Shown here: one piece after another, positions 34,726-43,683 of the stretch
Layout of the letters: each line of letters opens with the position of its first letter
Position numbering within the stretch: position 1 is the first letter of the stretch
NCBI GenBank assembly: GCA_964424805.1
Contig: CAYRKH010000003.1
Location: 1-64,000 of the forward strand
DNA: 64,000 bases
Reading direction: 5' to 3'
DNA from: IDS-8 sp964424805
Lineage (GTDB): Bacteria; Pseudomonadota; Gammaproteobacteria; Steroidobacterales; Woeseiaceae
Position numbers and translations under genes: made by a program
Notes under the pieces: generated by a model
What the model was told of the DNA's origin: nothing
Databases searched by the model: none
The model's input: the letters and a program-made list of their open reading frames with translations, nothing else

Positions 34726-36283
34726 GGTGCACCTTTCTAACCAATTCGAGCCGCTGTACCTTGCCGGAGGCCGTTCGCGGAAACTCGGTAACGAACTCCA
34801 CCAGCTTCGGTACTTTGTAGGCCGCGAGACGCTGGTGGCAATGCGCCTTTATCGCGCGGGTGTCTAGGCCGCTTCCGGGCTCCGCTATCACCGCGGCCAT
34901 GATCGCCTGTCCCAGCATCTCATCCGGCACGCCCGCGACGGCAACTTCCTGCACACCTTCAAGGCCGGAAATCGTTTCCTCGACTTCCTGTGGACTGACC
35001 CGAAAGGCCCCGGTTTTGATCATCTCCACTGCGCGGCCGTCGATGTAGAAATAGCCCTCGCCGTCGCGATGCCCGAGATCGCCCGTTCGCAGCCAGCCGT
35101 CGCGCAGGACCGTGTCGGTAGCTTCCTGATCCTGCCAATAGCCCAGCATGACGTTCGGACCGCGCGCGCAAATCTCCCCAATCGTTCCAGGTGGAACGGA
35201 CCGGCCCCGCTCGTCGCAAACGTCGAGCTCGACGCCCTCGATGGGCAGCCCCACGGAGCCAAGCTTGTCATCCAGCTTCCCGGGCGGCAGGTAGGTCAAC
35301 CGTGCGGTCGCCTCCGTCTGCCCGTACATGATAAATATTTCGATACCCGGAGTGGCGGCGCGCAGCCGCTCGATTGTGGCTCGCGGCATTGCTCCGCCGG
35401 CCTGGGTGATATAGCGCAGGCTCCGCAGGTCATAGTCTTCGAGGCGGCATCGACCCAGCAGCAGCGCAAACGTGGACGGGACGCCTGCAAATCCCGTAAC
35501 TGCATCATTCTGGATGCGCTCAAGCGTGACATGCGGGAACGCCAGGTTGTCTTCGAGCAGCAGCGTAGCGCCGCAAAGCAGGTGACTGTTCAGCACGGAA
35601 TTGCCATAGGAGAAATGGAACGGCAGCACGCAGAGCCCTCGTTCCGAGGCGGTCAGCCCGAGATACGCGATGATGGCCTGTGCATTGGACAGGAGGTTTC
35701 CGTGACTGAGCATGACGCCCTTGGGCCGTCCGGTCGTGCCCGAGGTGTAGAGAATAACGGCGAGCTGTTCGCGGGTTGGTTCAGTACGGCCGTGAATGCC
35801 TTGGGTTCGCTCGGGTTGGGCGCTCCTGCATTGTTTGAGCAGGTGTTTGGCCGAGTTTTGGGAGGAATCCGGGGTGATCGCGATAGTCTCCACGCCGGGC
35901 GAAACCGCCGAGCAGAGCGGCGTCCATTCCTTCAGCGTCGCATCGCCGGCGAGGACTTTGGCGCCACTGTGTTCGACCTGCCGGGCGAGCACGCCTGCAC
36001 GTTCCTGTGCATTGAGCGGCACGGCGACGCAACCTGCCGCGAGCGTGCCGTAGTACAGCGCGACGTACTCCGGCGAGTTCCTGAGGAGAATTGCTACGCG
36101 CGAACCCGGATCGAGGCGCGCCAGGCGATCGCTAACGGCACTGATACCGTCGAGCAGTTCGGAATACGTCCAGGCGCTTTGCCGCCAGGCCAGCGCCATC
36201 GCGCCCGGGTTGCGACGGCCGACGGTTCTCAGGGCCTCGACAATCGACGAACCGTCTTCCGTCAGGCCGCCTGCCGCTTGCAT
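34718..36283 (-). CDS. AMP-forming acyl-CoA/acyl-ACP ligase
   Basis: 521 residues of the ANL (acyl-adenylating) superfamily. The core motifs are present: LYTSGTTGRPKGVMLSH (P-loop A3), GVPSTF, ITQAGGAMPRATIERL, IMYGQTEATARLTYLPPG (A5), DGWLRTGDLGHRDGEGYFYIDGRAVEMIKTGAFRVSPQEVEE (A7/A8) and the final RTASGKVQRLELV with the catalytic Lys. It activates a carboxylic acid as acyl-AMP and loads it on CoA or, here, more likely on the ACP just upstream, whose gene it overlaps by 22 bases. The same operon ends in the NadE-like gene. Confidence 0.93.
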   Translation of the reverse strand: MQAAGGLTEDGSSIVEALRTVGRRNPGAMALAWRQSAWTYSELLDGISAVSDRLARLDPGSRVAILLRNSPEYVALYYGTLAAGCVAVPLNAQERAGVLARQVEHSGAKVLAGDATLKEWTPLCSAVSPGVETIAITPDSSQNSAKHLLKQCRSAQPERTQGIHGRTEPTREQLAVILYTSGTTGRPKGVMLSHGNLLSNAQAIIAYLGLTASERGLCVLPFHFSYGNSVLNSHLLCGATLLLEDNLAFPHVTLERIQNDAVTGFAGVPSTFALLLGRCRLEDYDLRSLRYITQAGGAMPRATIERLRAATPGIEIFIMYGQTEATARLTYLPPGKLDDKLGSVGLPIEGVELDVCDERGRSVPPGTIGEICARGPNVMLGYWQDQEATDTVLRDGWLRTGDLGHRDGEGYFYIDGRAVEMIKTGAFRVSPQEVEETISGLEGVQEVAVAGVPDEMLGQAIMAAVIAEPGSGLDTRAIKAHCHQRLAAYKVPKLVEFVTEFPRTASGKVQRLELVRKVHHG

Positions 36284-36519
36284 TCGACGAATCGGGCTAT
36301 GTTATTCACGGAGTCCAGGTTCTCCGGGATCATCTCTTCGTCGGCGACCTTCACCCCCAGCTCGTCCTCGATGAACATGATGATCTCCAGCATGCCCGTG
36401 GAATCGACAACACCGCGATCGAGCAGCGAATCGTCCGGTGCGACCGCCGAGGTGTCGGTAGTGAACAGGAAGTTGTCCAGGATAAAGTCCCGAATCCTTT
36501 CGCGCAGCGCGTCGGCCAT
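36262..36519 (-). CDS. Acyl carrier protein (second copy)
   Basis: 85 residues from ATG 36519 (MADALRERIRDF). An open frame reaches 36573 but the added 18 residues (MPEQVRRRSKN...) are not carrier-like, and a GGGG-type site precedes 36519. The phosphopantetheine Ser is Ser40 in VVDSTGMLEIIMFIEDELG. It overlaps the ligase gene by 22 bases and leads a minus-strand operon: ACP, AMP ligase, NadE-like. Divergent from the pyruvyltransferase. It differs clearly from the ACP at 16957, so this is a separate acyl-activation module. Confidence 0.9.
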   Translation of the reverse strand: MADALRERIRDFILDNFLFTTDTSAVAPDDSLLDRGVVDSTGMLEIIMFIEDELGVKVADEEMIPENLDSVNNIARFVECKRQAA

Positions 36520-36757
36520 GCTGTTGTGCCCCAATCCCGCGTTCTTAGAGCGTCGCCGGACCTGCTCCGGCAACGAAGGGCGGATTGTCGCCCGGCCGTT
36601 CCGGCGGCGTCCATACCTGTGTCACAAATTCCGGCCGGATCCCGGCCGCGGCACGGCAAAGGCATTATCCCTGCCTCGCAGATTTGTAATAATACCGTCG
36701 CCGTCCGAGATGCTGGTAACAGTATTCACAGGTCCGCCGGGGCATCATGGAGGCCGG

Positions 36758-38194
36758 ATGAATTATAAGAAACAAGCACATCAGGGTCCGGCTGCTGCTG
36801 TCCGGGAGCCGGTCACAGTCGGGGTATTCGGCTTCTACGGGAACGAAAATCTCGGCGACGAAGCCATCATCGAGGCGACCATCGCGGAAATGAAGGAACA
36901 GCTCGGTGATGTGCAGGCGGTGTGTTTTTCCGTGAACCCGTCAGATTCCGCCTCGCGTTACCGCGTCGCCGCGTTTCCGATCGTTCGCGGCAGTAGGGGC
37001 TCGTTGAGTCAGCGGCGCAGAATGGAGCTCGAAGACGCTGGCCAGTTGTCGGCTCTAGCGGATCAGGATACAGGGCGCGACAACAATGGCGGCATCAAGC
37101 AATTCCTCAAGCGCAGCCGACTTGCCGTACGCCTCGTCACGGCTTTCCGGTCTATTCGGAGCGGGTTGCTGTCCGGGGTGGAAGAGTTCCGCTTCATTCG
37201 CGAATGCAGAGGGTACCTCCGGGGTGTCGACCTGCTCATTGTGGCCGGGTCAAACCAGTTCCTGGACAACTTCGGGGGGCCATGGCGATTCCCGTATACC
37301 CTGTACCGATGGACCTGGCTCGCAAAACGGGAGCGGATACCGGTGATCATGCTGAGCGTGGGTGCAGGCCCTGTCTTCTCTCGATTAAGCCGCTGGTTGA
37401 TCCGGCAGGCGATCAGCCGCGCCCGCTACGTGTCGTTCCGCGATCAGGGTTCCGCCAAGCTGCTCGGCTATGACCAACACGACGTTAGGGTCTATCCCGA
37501 CTTGGCATTCGCCCTTCACGGCCCCACGGACAAAGACGACCCGGTGGTGAAGGAAACAAACCAGCTCGTTATTGCGATCAACCCGATGGCCGTGCACGCG
37601 AAAGGCTATTGGTACAAAGAAGATGCAGATAAATATGCCGCATACGTCAACAAGCTTGGTGCCTATGTGCGGGGACTCGCGGCATCGGGGCAGCCGTTCA
37701 TCCTGATTGCCAACCAGCCGCGCGATGAACGCGTCATCCGGGATGTCATCGCCGCAGCGGCAGGTCTCGGCACGCCATCAGACCTTCTGGAGCAAAGTTT
37801 CCGCCAGAGCCATACCGTCGCCGACTACATGCGCATCCTGGGTGAGGCCGACCTCGTGGTCGCGACCCGTTTCCACGCGACGGTGCTGGCCCTGCGTGTC
37901 GGCAAGCCGGTAATCGGACTGTGCTACTACCGGAAAGCGGCAGAGCTGCTGCTTGAATTCGGCCAGGACGATTACGTCCTGGATATCGACAGTTTCACGA
38001 CCGCTGAGCTGGAAGCAAAAACACGGCTGCTCAGGAACCGCTGCGCTGAAGAGGCGCGGAAGATCAACAGGCAGGTGAAGACATACCGGACGAGCCTGGC
38101 GGAGCAGATGGAATCGGCCCTTGAAATCGCTGGCGTTGGCGCCGCCGGCACTCCTGATACCTGCATCGGCGACGGAGCATCCAGCCATGCCTGA
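36758..38194 (+). CDS. Polysaccharide pyruvyltransferase family protein (CsaB-like)
   Basis: 478 residues from ATG 36758, which has GGAGG at 36749-36753; the longer open frame starting at 35069 is antisense to the ligase and not coding. The N-terminus VTVGVFGFYGNENLGDEAII is the standard opening of the pyruvyltransferase family (PF04230), and the C-terminus ADLVVATRFHATVLALRVGKPVIGLCYYRKAAELL is its conserved core. Members add ketal-linked pyruvate from phosphoenolpyruvate to sugars, giving an acidic EPS. An unusually long insert (about residues 75-145) contains a QRRRMELEDA segment. It overlaps the next glycosyltransferase by eight bases. Confidence 0.92.
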   Translation: MNYKKQAHQGPAAAVREPVTVGVFGFYGNENLGDEAIIEATIAEMKEQLGDVQAVCFSVNPSDSASRYRVAAFPIVRGSRGSLSQRRRMELEDAGQLSALADQDTGRDNNGGIKQFLKRSRLAVRLVTAFRSIRSGLLSGVEEFRFIRECRGYLRGVDLLIVAGSNQFLDNFGGPWRFPYTLYRWTWLAKRERIPVIMLSVGAGPVFSRLSRWLIRQAISRARYVSFRDQGSAKLLGYDQHDVRVYPDLAFALHGPTDKDDPVVKETNQLVIAINPMAVHAKGYWYKEDADKYAAYVNKLGAYVRGLAASGQPFILIANQPRDERVIRDVIAAAAGLGTPSDLLEQSFRQSHTVADYMRILGEADLVVATRFHATVLALRVGKPVIGLCYYRKAAELLLEFGQDDYVLDIDSFTTAELEAKTRLLRNRCAEEARKINRQVKTYRTSLAEQMESALEIAGVGAAGTPDTCIGDGASSHA

Positions 38195-39092
38195 GTTGAC
38201 GATCGGGTTGCCGGTATACAACAGTGAGCGTTATATCGGCGAGGTGCTCGAATGCCTCCTTGCGCAGAGTTACGGTTCATTCCGCGTCCTCATTTCCGAT
38301 AACGCATCGACGGACGCAACCCCCAGCCTCTGCCAGGAGTTTGCCCGGCGCGACAAGCGAATCTCATATGTGCGGCATCCGCAGAACCTTGGAGCTACCG
38401 TCAACTATAACTACGTCGCTCTTCACGCGGATACCACCTATTTCAAATGGCATTCGTCGAACGACCTGCTTTCGTCCAACGCCCTGCAGAGCTGTATCGA
38501 CATGTTGGATGGCCGGCCCGATATAGCGCTGGCATTTCCCCACACAAGGTTATTTCAACACTCCACCGAAACCAGCACTCCATATGACGCCGATCCGATC
38601 GCAGACCAGGAGGATCCGATTGAGCGTTTTCTGTACGTTATCGACAACATGGCCCTGAATAACATGATGAACGGCGTATTGAGGCTGGATTACCTCCGCC
38701 GGACCGCCATGCTGCGCACCTTCTACAGCGCGGACAGGGGAATGATGGCGGAACTGGCACTTCAGGGGAAATTGCTGCGAGACGAGGGGAGCACGTTTTT
38801 TCGTCGCATGGATGAACACTCGGCTACGCAGAAAAAGTCGGCCAAAGAAGTGCTCAGGCATTTCGATCCCAGGTGGAAACGACCGTTGTCCTTCATGACC
38901 TGGCGGACCTTTGGTGCGTACCTGGTGGGCCTTAGCAGGGCTGGAATCGGCCCAGTAGTAGCATTTCGCGGGTATGCCAAGGTGTTGCGACGGGCATGGT
39001 GGGGGCGCAACCAACTGGCCGAAGATGTTGCGGACTATCTTGTATATCTCGGCCGTGATCTGCGAAGAATCGTTCCAAATAACTCAAAGTAA
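38187..39092 (+). CDS. GT2 family glycosyltransferase
   Basis: 301 residues from ATG 38187, inside the end of the pyruvyltransferase gene; an upstream in-frame ATG (38121) would need 66 more bases of overlap. GT-A domain: LTIGLPVYNSERYIGEVLECLLAQ, VLISDNASTDATPSLCQEF with the nucleotide-binding DNASTD, and FKWHSSNDLLSSNAL (the S-N-D takes the place of DxD). The C-terminus is longer and Arg/Trp rich with no membrane helix. Cytoplasmic transferase for the EPS repeat unit; sugar unknown. Confidence 0.9.
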   Translation: MPELTIGLPVYNSERYIGEVLECLLAQSYGSFRVLISDNASTDATPSLCQEFARRDKRISYVRHPQNLGATVNYNYVALHADTTYFKWHSSNDLLSSNALQSCIDMLDGRPDIALAFPHTRLFQHSTETSTPYDADPIADQEDPIERFLYVIDNMALNNMMNGVLRLDYLRRTAMLRTFYSADRGMMAELALQGKLLRDEGSTFFRRMDEHSATQKKSAKEVLRHFDPRWKRPLSFMTWRTFGAYLVGLSRAGIGPVVAFRGYAKVLRRAWWGRNQLAEDVADYLVYLGRDLRRIVPNNSK

Positions 39093-39117
39093 ATAGCGGG
39101 CGCTGGACGTCAAAATC

Positions 39118-40380
39118 ATGGATAACACTGATCACGCACAAGCAAGCACCAAGAGTGCTTGCCGGCTCTGTGGAAGCGAGCTCAATCACCTCATCCTCGA
39201 CCTGGGCATGTCGCCGCTCTGCCAGAACCGGATCTACCCACATCAGCTGAACGAGATGGAGCCTTTTTATCCGCTGCGGGTGTTTTTCTGCGAGGAATGC
39301 TTGCTGGTGCAGCTCGAAGAGTTCGTGGCGCCGCAGGACATCTTTTCAGACTACGCCTATTTCTCATCGTATTCCGAAAGCTGGGTACGCCATGCCGGGA
39401 AATACGTGGAGATGATCACGAGTAGACTCAGCCTGGACGAGAAGAGCAGGGTGGTCGAGCTCGCCAGTAACGACGGGTATCTCTTGCAGCATTTCGTGAA
39501 ACTCGGCATTCCTTGCCTGGGTATCGAGCCTGCGGAGAACGTCGCGGCAGCGGCGGTGGAAAAGGGCATCCCAACCGTAAGCCGTTTCTTCGGTGCAAAA
39601 GCCGCGGGGGAGATAAGGGCCGAGTTCGGGGCGGCCGACCTGATCGTGGGTAACAACGTGCTCGCGCACGTGCCTGATCTCAACGATTTCGTCGCCGGCA
39701 TCAAGGTGCTCCTTGCGCCGACCGGAGTAGTGACGATGGAGTTCCCCCATCTCAAGCAGCTGATGGAGAACAATCAGTTCGATACGATCTACCACGAACA
39801 TTTTTCCTATTTCTCCTTCCTCACCGCAAAAGACGTGTTTTCGCGCCACGGCATGACTGTTTTTGACGTGGAGGAACTGCGGAGCCACGGCGGATCGTTG
39901 CGGGTCTTCGTGAAGCATGACACGGACGATGCAAAAGCCGTGCAGGCAAGTGTCGGTGATCTTTTGCAACGAGAAATCGATGGCGGCTATGACCGGAAGC
40001 GGGTCTATGATGCGTTCTCCGGGAAGGTTCGTGCGACCAAGCGCGATATCTTGCACTTCCTTGTGAAACAAAAGAATGCGGGCAAGTCCATCGTCGGGTA
40101 CGGTGCGCCAGGCAAAGGCAATACGCTTCTGAACTACTGCGGCATACGCGAAGATTTCCTGGATTACCTCGTCGACATCAGCCCGCACAAGCAGGGCACT
40201 TTCACGCCCGGTACCCACATCCCGATTCATCATCCCCACCGCATACGGGAGACCCGCCCGGACTATCTTTTTATCCTGCCCTGGAACCTCACAGAGGAAA
40301 TAGTCGAGCAGGCGGCCTGGATACGCGACTGGGGCGGGAAGTTCATTGTGCCCATTCCTGAAGTAAGGGTTCTCGACTGA
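39118..40380 (+). CDS. SAM-dependent sugar C-methyltransferase
   Basis: 420 residues. The N-terminal zinc site Cys15-Cys18 (CRLCGSE) with Cys58-Cys61 (FCEECL), the SAM motif VVELASNDGYLLQHF, the EHFSYFS motif and the C-terminal domain with KSIVGYGAPGKGNTLLNYCGI identify the TylCIII/NovU group (Methyltransf_13/12/14 domain order) that methylates carbon 3 or 5 of 4-keto-6-deoxy nucleotide sugars. Neighbours include an epimerase (42634) and a cytidylyltransferase (45060), so the product is probably a branched-chain C-methyl sugar. It begins 26 bases after the GT2 gene. The 4,6-dehydratase that would supply the keto substrate was not found by name in the window. Confidence 0.92.
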   Translation: MDNTDHAQASTKSACRLCGSELNHLILDLGMSPLCQNRIYPHQLNEMEPFYPLRVFFCEECLLVQLEEFVAPQDIFSDYAYFSSYSESWVRHAGKYVEMITSRLSLDEKSRVVELASNDGYLLQHFVKLGIPCLGIEPAENVAAAAVEKGIPTVSRFFGAKAAGEIRAEFGAADLIVGNNVLAHVPDLNDFVAGIKVLLAPTGVVTMEFPHLKQLMENNQFDTIYHEHFSYFSFLTAKDVFSRHGMTVFDVEELRSHGGSLRVFVKHDTDDAKAVQASVGDLLQREIDGGYDRKRVYDAFSGKVRATKRDILHFLVKQKNAGKSIVGYGAPGKGNTLLNYCGIREDFLDYLVDISPHKQGTFTPGTHIPIHHPHRIRETRPDYLFILPWNLTEEIVEQAAWIRDWGGKFIVPIPEVRVLD

Positions 40381-40414
40381 TACGATTTCAGGAGCAACTG
40401 CAAGGCAGAGGCAG

Positions 40415-42634
40415 ATGAAGAAGATCGGAATAGTGTTGACGTCGATTCTGCTGGTTGCCGGCTGTCACGGCTCCAGGAGTCCCGACGATGGCAGTTCTCT
40501 TTGGGAACGAAAAGTCGTCCACGAGCCTGACGATGGGGCTGCGCCATGGGCCAAATTCGCAGGTGACCTGGACGCCGACGGCTTGCCGGAGATACTCGTC
40601 GGCCTTCACGGCAGCAGCCAACTGCTGAGCATCCCGGCAGCGCGTGGCGTACGGGTAGTGGTCGACGAGTACGCCGTGATGACGGATGGCGAAGTCGTCG
40701 ATGTTGATGGCGACGGCATAAACGACATTGTTCTGCCCACCGAACAAGGATTACTGCTTCTACGTGGTCCCGGCTGGCAGGCGGAGGTGGTTTCCGAAAG
40801 GAGACTGCACGACGTCGAGTCGGCCGACATGGACATGGATGGCCGGCCGGAAATCGTCGTCAGGAACCAGACGGCCTTTGGCAGCGGGCAGGGCGATATC
40901 ATCATCCTGTCGCGAGACGGGGAGGACAAAGGCTGGAGCGAGCGCGCCTTGCCGCTGGCGGAAGGAGAAGGCTTTGCCGTGGCGGACCTCGACGCGGACG
41001 GCGATCCGGACATTGTTGCCGGTGCCGTATGGTTCGAGAACCGGCCGGGTGGGGACTGGACCAAGCATCGGTACAGCGATACCTGGGTGTGGCCTCACGT
41101 AAAAGTCGTTGTGGCCGATATCAACGGGGACGGGCGGGTGGATATCGCACTTGCCCCCTCCGAACTCGAGGGCCAGCGCTACCGGGTTTCCTGGTTCAGC
41201 GCTCCCGAGGATCGCTACGCCACCTGGCCAGAGCAGGTACTCGTCGAAGACATCGAGGCGGTCGTGCACTCGTTGCGGGCGGGAGACGTCGACCTCGACG
41301 GCGACGTCGACCTGCTCTATGCCGAAATGCACCAGGGCGAGGATCCGGATGAAGTAGTGCTGCTAGAGAACAGCCGCAACGGGGCAAGTTTCCGGAAGAC
41401 GGTTATAGACAGCGGCGGCTCGCATAACCTGCAGCTTGTAGATCTCGATCTCGACGGTGACCTGGACATGTTCGGCGCCAACTGGAGCGGCCCGGACCAG
41501 GACGTGGTGCTTTGGACCAATACGGTCTGTACCCAGCCTTGGAGCCGTTGGGACAGACACGTGGTTGACGACGACCGGCCCGGCAGGGCGGTGTTCATTT
41601 TCGCTAGCGACCTGAATGGTGACCGATACCCTGACCTGGCCGCAGGGGCTTACGTTTACCTGAATCCCGGTGCCAGCGGGACTGCATGGCGCCGGGTCCC
41701 GCTAGAGGCAGGCGCCCGCGACGTGATCTTCGCGTCCGACGTCGACCGGGACGGCGATACCGACCTCCTGGCCACGTTCTACGCGGCCGATGAGCGGTCT
41801 TTTGCGCTTTACCGCAACGACGGCACCGGTATGTTTCGGGTAGAGCACAGTAACGTGCCGATGACCGGTGATTTTCTCCAGGGCACTGCCCTGGACGCGT
41901 TCTCGGGAAGCACCCTGTCGCTCGCGCTGTCCTGGCATGGTGCCGGCTCCGGGATCGAGCTGCTCAGCCTTCCGAGGAGTGACACCGGTAACTGGTTGCT
42001 TAACGGCATCTCCGAATTTTCGCAGGACGAGGCATTGAGCGCGGGAGACATCGACGGCGACGGCTTGTCCGACCTGTTTCTCGGGACATCCTGGCTCCGC
42101 AATGGGGGGAGCTCTTGGTCGCGACACGTCGTGGACGACACAGAAGCTCCGCCGGACCGGAATCGGCTCGCCGACTTGGATCTGGATGGCGACCTGGATG
42201 CCGTGGTCGGTTTCCAGGCGATCAGCACTACCGGGGACCTGGTCTGGTACGAGGCGCCTGGCGACCCGAGGCAGAAGTGGCTTCGGCACCCGATCGGGAG
42301 AATAGTCGGGCCGATGAGCCTCGACCTGGCCGATATGGATGCGGACGGCGACCTGGACGTCGTTGCGGGCGAGCACAATCTCGAGGATCCGTCCAGCGCC
42401 GCGCTGTGGATCTTCGAAAACATCGACGGCCTGGCAGGAGCCTGGGAACCCCATCGCATACACGTCGGTGACGAGCATCACGACGGCGCCCGGACGGTGG
42501 ATGTAGACTTGGATGGGGACCAGGACGTTGTGTCGATCGGCTGGGGCCACAACGAGGTCATCTGGTACGAGAACCGGATGCCGACGTGCCCGGCTGCCCC
42601 GGTGTCGAGCCTGGAGAAGGCAGGAGTTGGGTAG
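40415..42634 (+). CDS. FG-GAP/VCBS repeat lipoprotein
   Basis: 739 residues. A lipobox (LLVAGC, Cys17) predicts an outer-envelope lipoprotein. The mature part has thirteen calcium-binding-type D-x-D/N-x-D-G units (for example AGDLDADGLPEI, VDVDGDGINDI, ADLDADGDPDI, SDVDRDGDTDL, VDVDLDGDQDV), spaced to form an FG-GAP/beta-propeller. It could bind calcium, polymer or both at the cell surface. It sits unexpectedly inside a nucleotide-sugar operon: 34 bases after the methyltransferase and overlapping the epimerase start by one base (TAGTG). Function unknown. Confidence 0.85.
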   Translation: MKKIGIVLTSILLVAGCHGSRSPDDGSSLWERKVVHEPDDGAAPWAKFAGDLDADGLPEILVGLHGSSQLLSIPAARGVRVVVDEYAVMTDGEVVDVDGDGINDIVLPTEQGLLLLRGPGWQAEVVSERRLHDVESADMDMDGRPEIVVRNQTAFGSGQGDIIILSRDGEDKGWSERALPLAEGEGFAVADLDADGDPDIVAGAVWFENRPGGDWTKHRYSDTWVWPHVKVVVADINGDGRVDIALAPSELEGQRYRVSWFSAPEDRYATWPEQVLVEDIEAVVHSLRAGDVDLDGDVDLLYAEMHQGEDPDEVVLLENSRNGASFRKTVIDSGGSHNLQLVDLDLDGDLDMFGANWSGPDQDVVLWTNTVCTQPWSRWDRHVVDDDRPGRAVFIFASDLNGDRYPDLAAGAYVYLNPGASGTAWRRVPLEAGARDVIFASDVDRDGDTDLLATFYAADERSFALYRNDGTGMFRVEHSNVPMTGDFLQGTALDAFSGSTLSLALSWHGAGSGIELLSLPRSDTGNWLLNGISEFSQDEALSAGDIDGDGLSDLFLGTSWLRNGGSSWSRHVVDDTEAPPDRNRLADLDLDGDLDAVVGFQAISTTGDLVWYEAPGDPRQKWLRHPIGRIVGPMSLDLADMDADGDLDVVAGEHNLEDPSSAALWIFENIDGLAGAWEPHRIHVGDEHHDGARTVDVDLDGDQDVVSIGWGHNEVIWYENRMPTCPAAPVSSLEKAGVG

Positions 42635-43683
42635 TGAAAGTATTTCTGACCGGCGTGGACGGTTACATCGGCTGCATTCTGGCTCCCATGCTGCTGGACT
42701 CAGGATTCGAAGTGGTTGCGCTGGATACCGGCTTCTACCGCGATGGCTGGCTGTACAGCGACCCCGACCGATTGGGAAAGCTGCCGCTGACCCTCTTCAA
42801 GGACCTGCGGCGCCTCGATGCCGGTGACCTGGAAGGATGCCAGGCCGTTATTCATCTGGCTGAGCTATCCAACGATCCACTCGGGGAGAACGACCCGGCC
42901 ATCACGCGGGAGATCAATCATAAAGGCTCGCTCAGGCTGGCCGAGGTGGCCAGGGCGGCGGGTGTCCAGCGGTTCGTCTACACCTCCTCCTGCAGCGTCT
43001 ACGGCCTGGGCTCGGGTGAATTCCTGGACGAGACCTCGCCGGTCAATCCGCAAACGGCCTATGCGGAATGCAAGGTGATGGTCGAGCGGGACCTGTCGAG
43101 CATGGCCAGCGACAGCTTTTCACCTGTTTTCTTGAGGAATGCGACGGCATACGGAGCATCGCCACGTATGCGCTTCGACATCGTGCTGAACAACCTTGCA
43201 GGCTTCGCGTGGACGACCGGGAAGATCGTGATGACGAGTGACGGCACCCCCTGGAGGCCAATCGTCCACGTGGAGGATATTTGCCGCGCCATAATCGCTG
43301 CCCTGCAGGCACCGCAGGATCGTGTGCACAATGAGATCTTCAACGTCGGCAGCACCGACGCCAACTTCAGGATACGGGAGATCGCGGAGGTAGTAGCCGG
43401 GGTATTCGCCGGCTGTGAGCTGGAGGTCGGTTCGTCGGGAGGCGACAACAGAAGCTATCGGGTGAACTGTGACAAGATCCATCGGCAACTGCCGGGCTTT
43501 GAATGCAGATGGACACCGATGGCCGGCGCGAAACAGTTGCTGGCCGTGTTCGAACGCATCGGTATGTCCAGGGAGACGTTCGAGTTTCGCGCGTACACAC
43601 GTTTGAAGCAGCTCAAGTACCTGCAGCAAACACGCCAGGTCGATTCCTCCTTGTATTGGAGTAATGGTGTCGGAAATTCTTGA
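42634..43683 (+). CDS. NAD-dependent sugar epimerase/dehydratase (extended SDR)
   Basis: 349 residues from GTG 42634 (GGAG at 42622). The Rossmann motif FLTGVDGYIGCIL is a form of GxxGxxG. The active site is SCSVYG plus the Y-x-x-x-K in TAYAECK, and the substrate domain ends RSYRVNCDKIHRQLPGF. It acts on NDP-sugars; a position beside RfbF-like and C-methyltransferase genes suggests epimerisation or keto reduction of a CDP-sugar, but the exact reaction is not readable. Its stop overlaps the DUF4910 gene start region by 20 bases. Confidence 0.88.
   Translation: MKVFLTGVDGYIGCILAPMLLDSGFEVVALDTGFYRDGWLYSDPDRLGKLPLTLFKDLRRLDAGDLEGCQAVIHLAELSNDPLGENDPAITREINHKGSLRLAEVARAAGVQRFVYTSSCSVYGLGSGEFLDETSPVNPQTAYAECKVMVERDLSSMASDSFSPVFLRNATAYGASPRMRFDIVLNNLAGFAWTTGKIVMTSDGTPWRPIVHVEDICRAIIAALQAPQDRVHNEIFNVGSTDANFRIREIAEVVAGVFAGCELEVGSSGGDNRSYRVNCDKIHRQLPGFECRWTPMAGAKQLLAVFERIGMSRETFEFRAYTRLKQLKYLQQTRQVDSSLYWSNGVGNS

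Noticed and set aside
36715..36731. CRP site before the pyruvyltransferase (TGGTAACAGTATTCACA)
   Set aside because: At least three mismatches and wrong half-site spacing.
35069..36757. Long open frame that extends the pyruvyltransferase upstream by 563 codons
   Set aside because: It runs antisense through the ligase and ACP genes and has no conserved content; the real start at 36758 has GGAGG and the family N-terminus.
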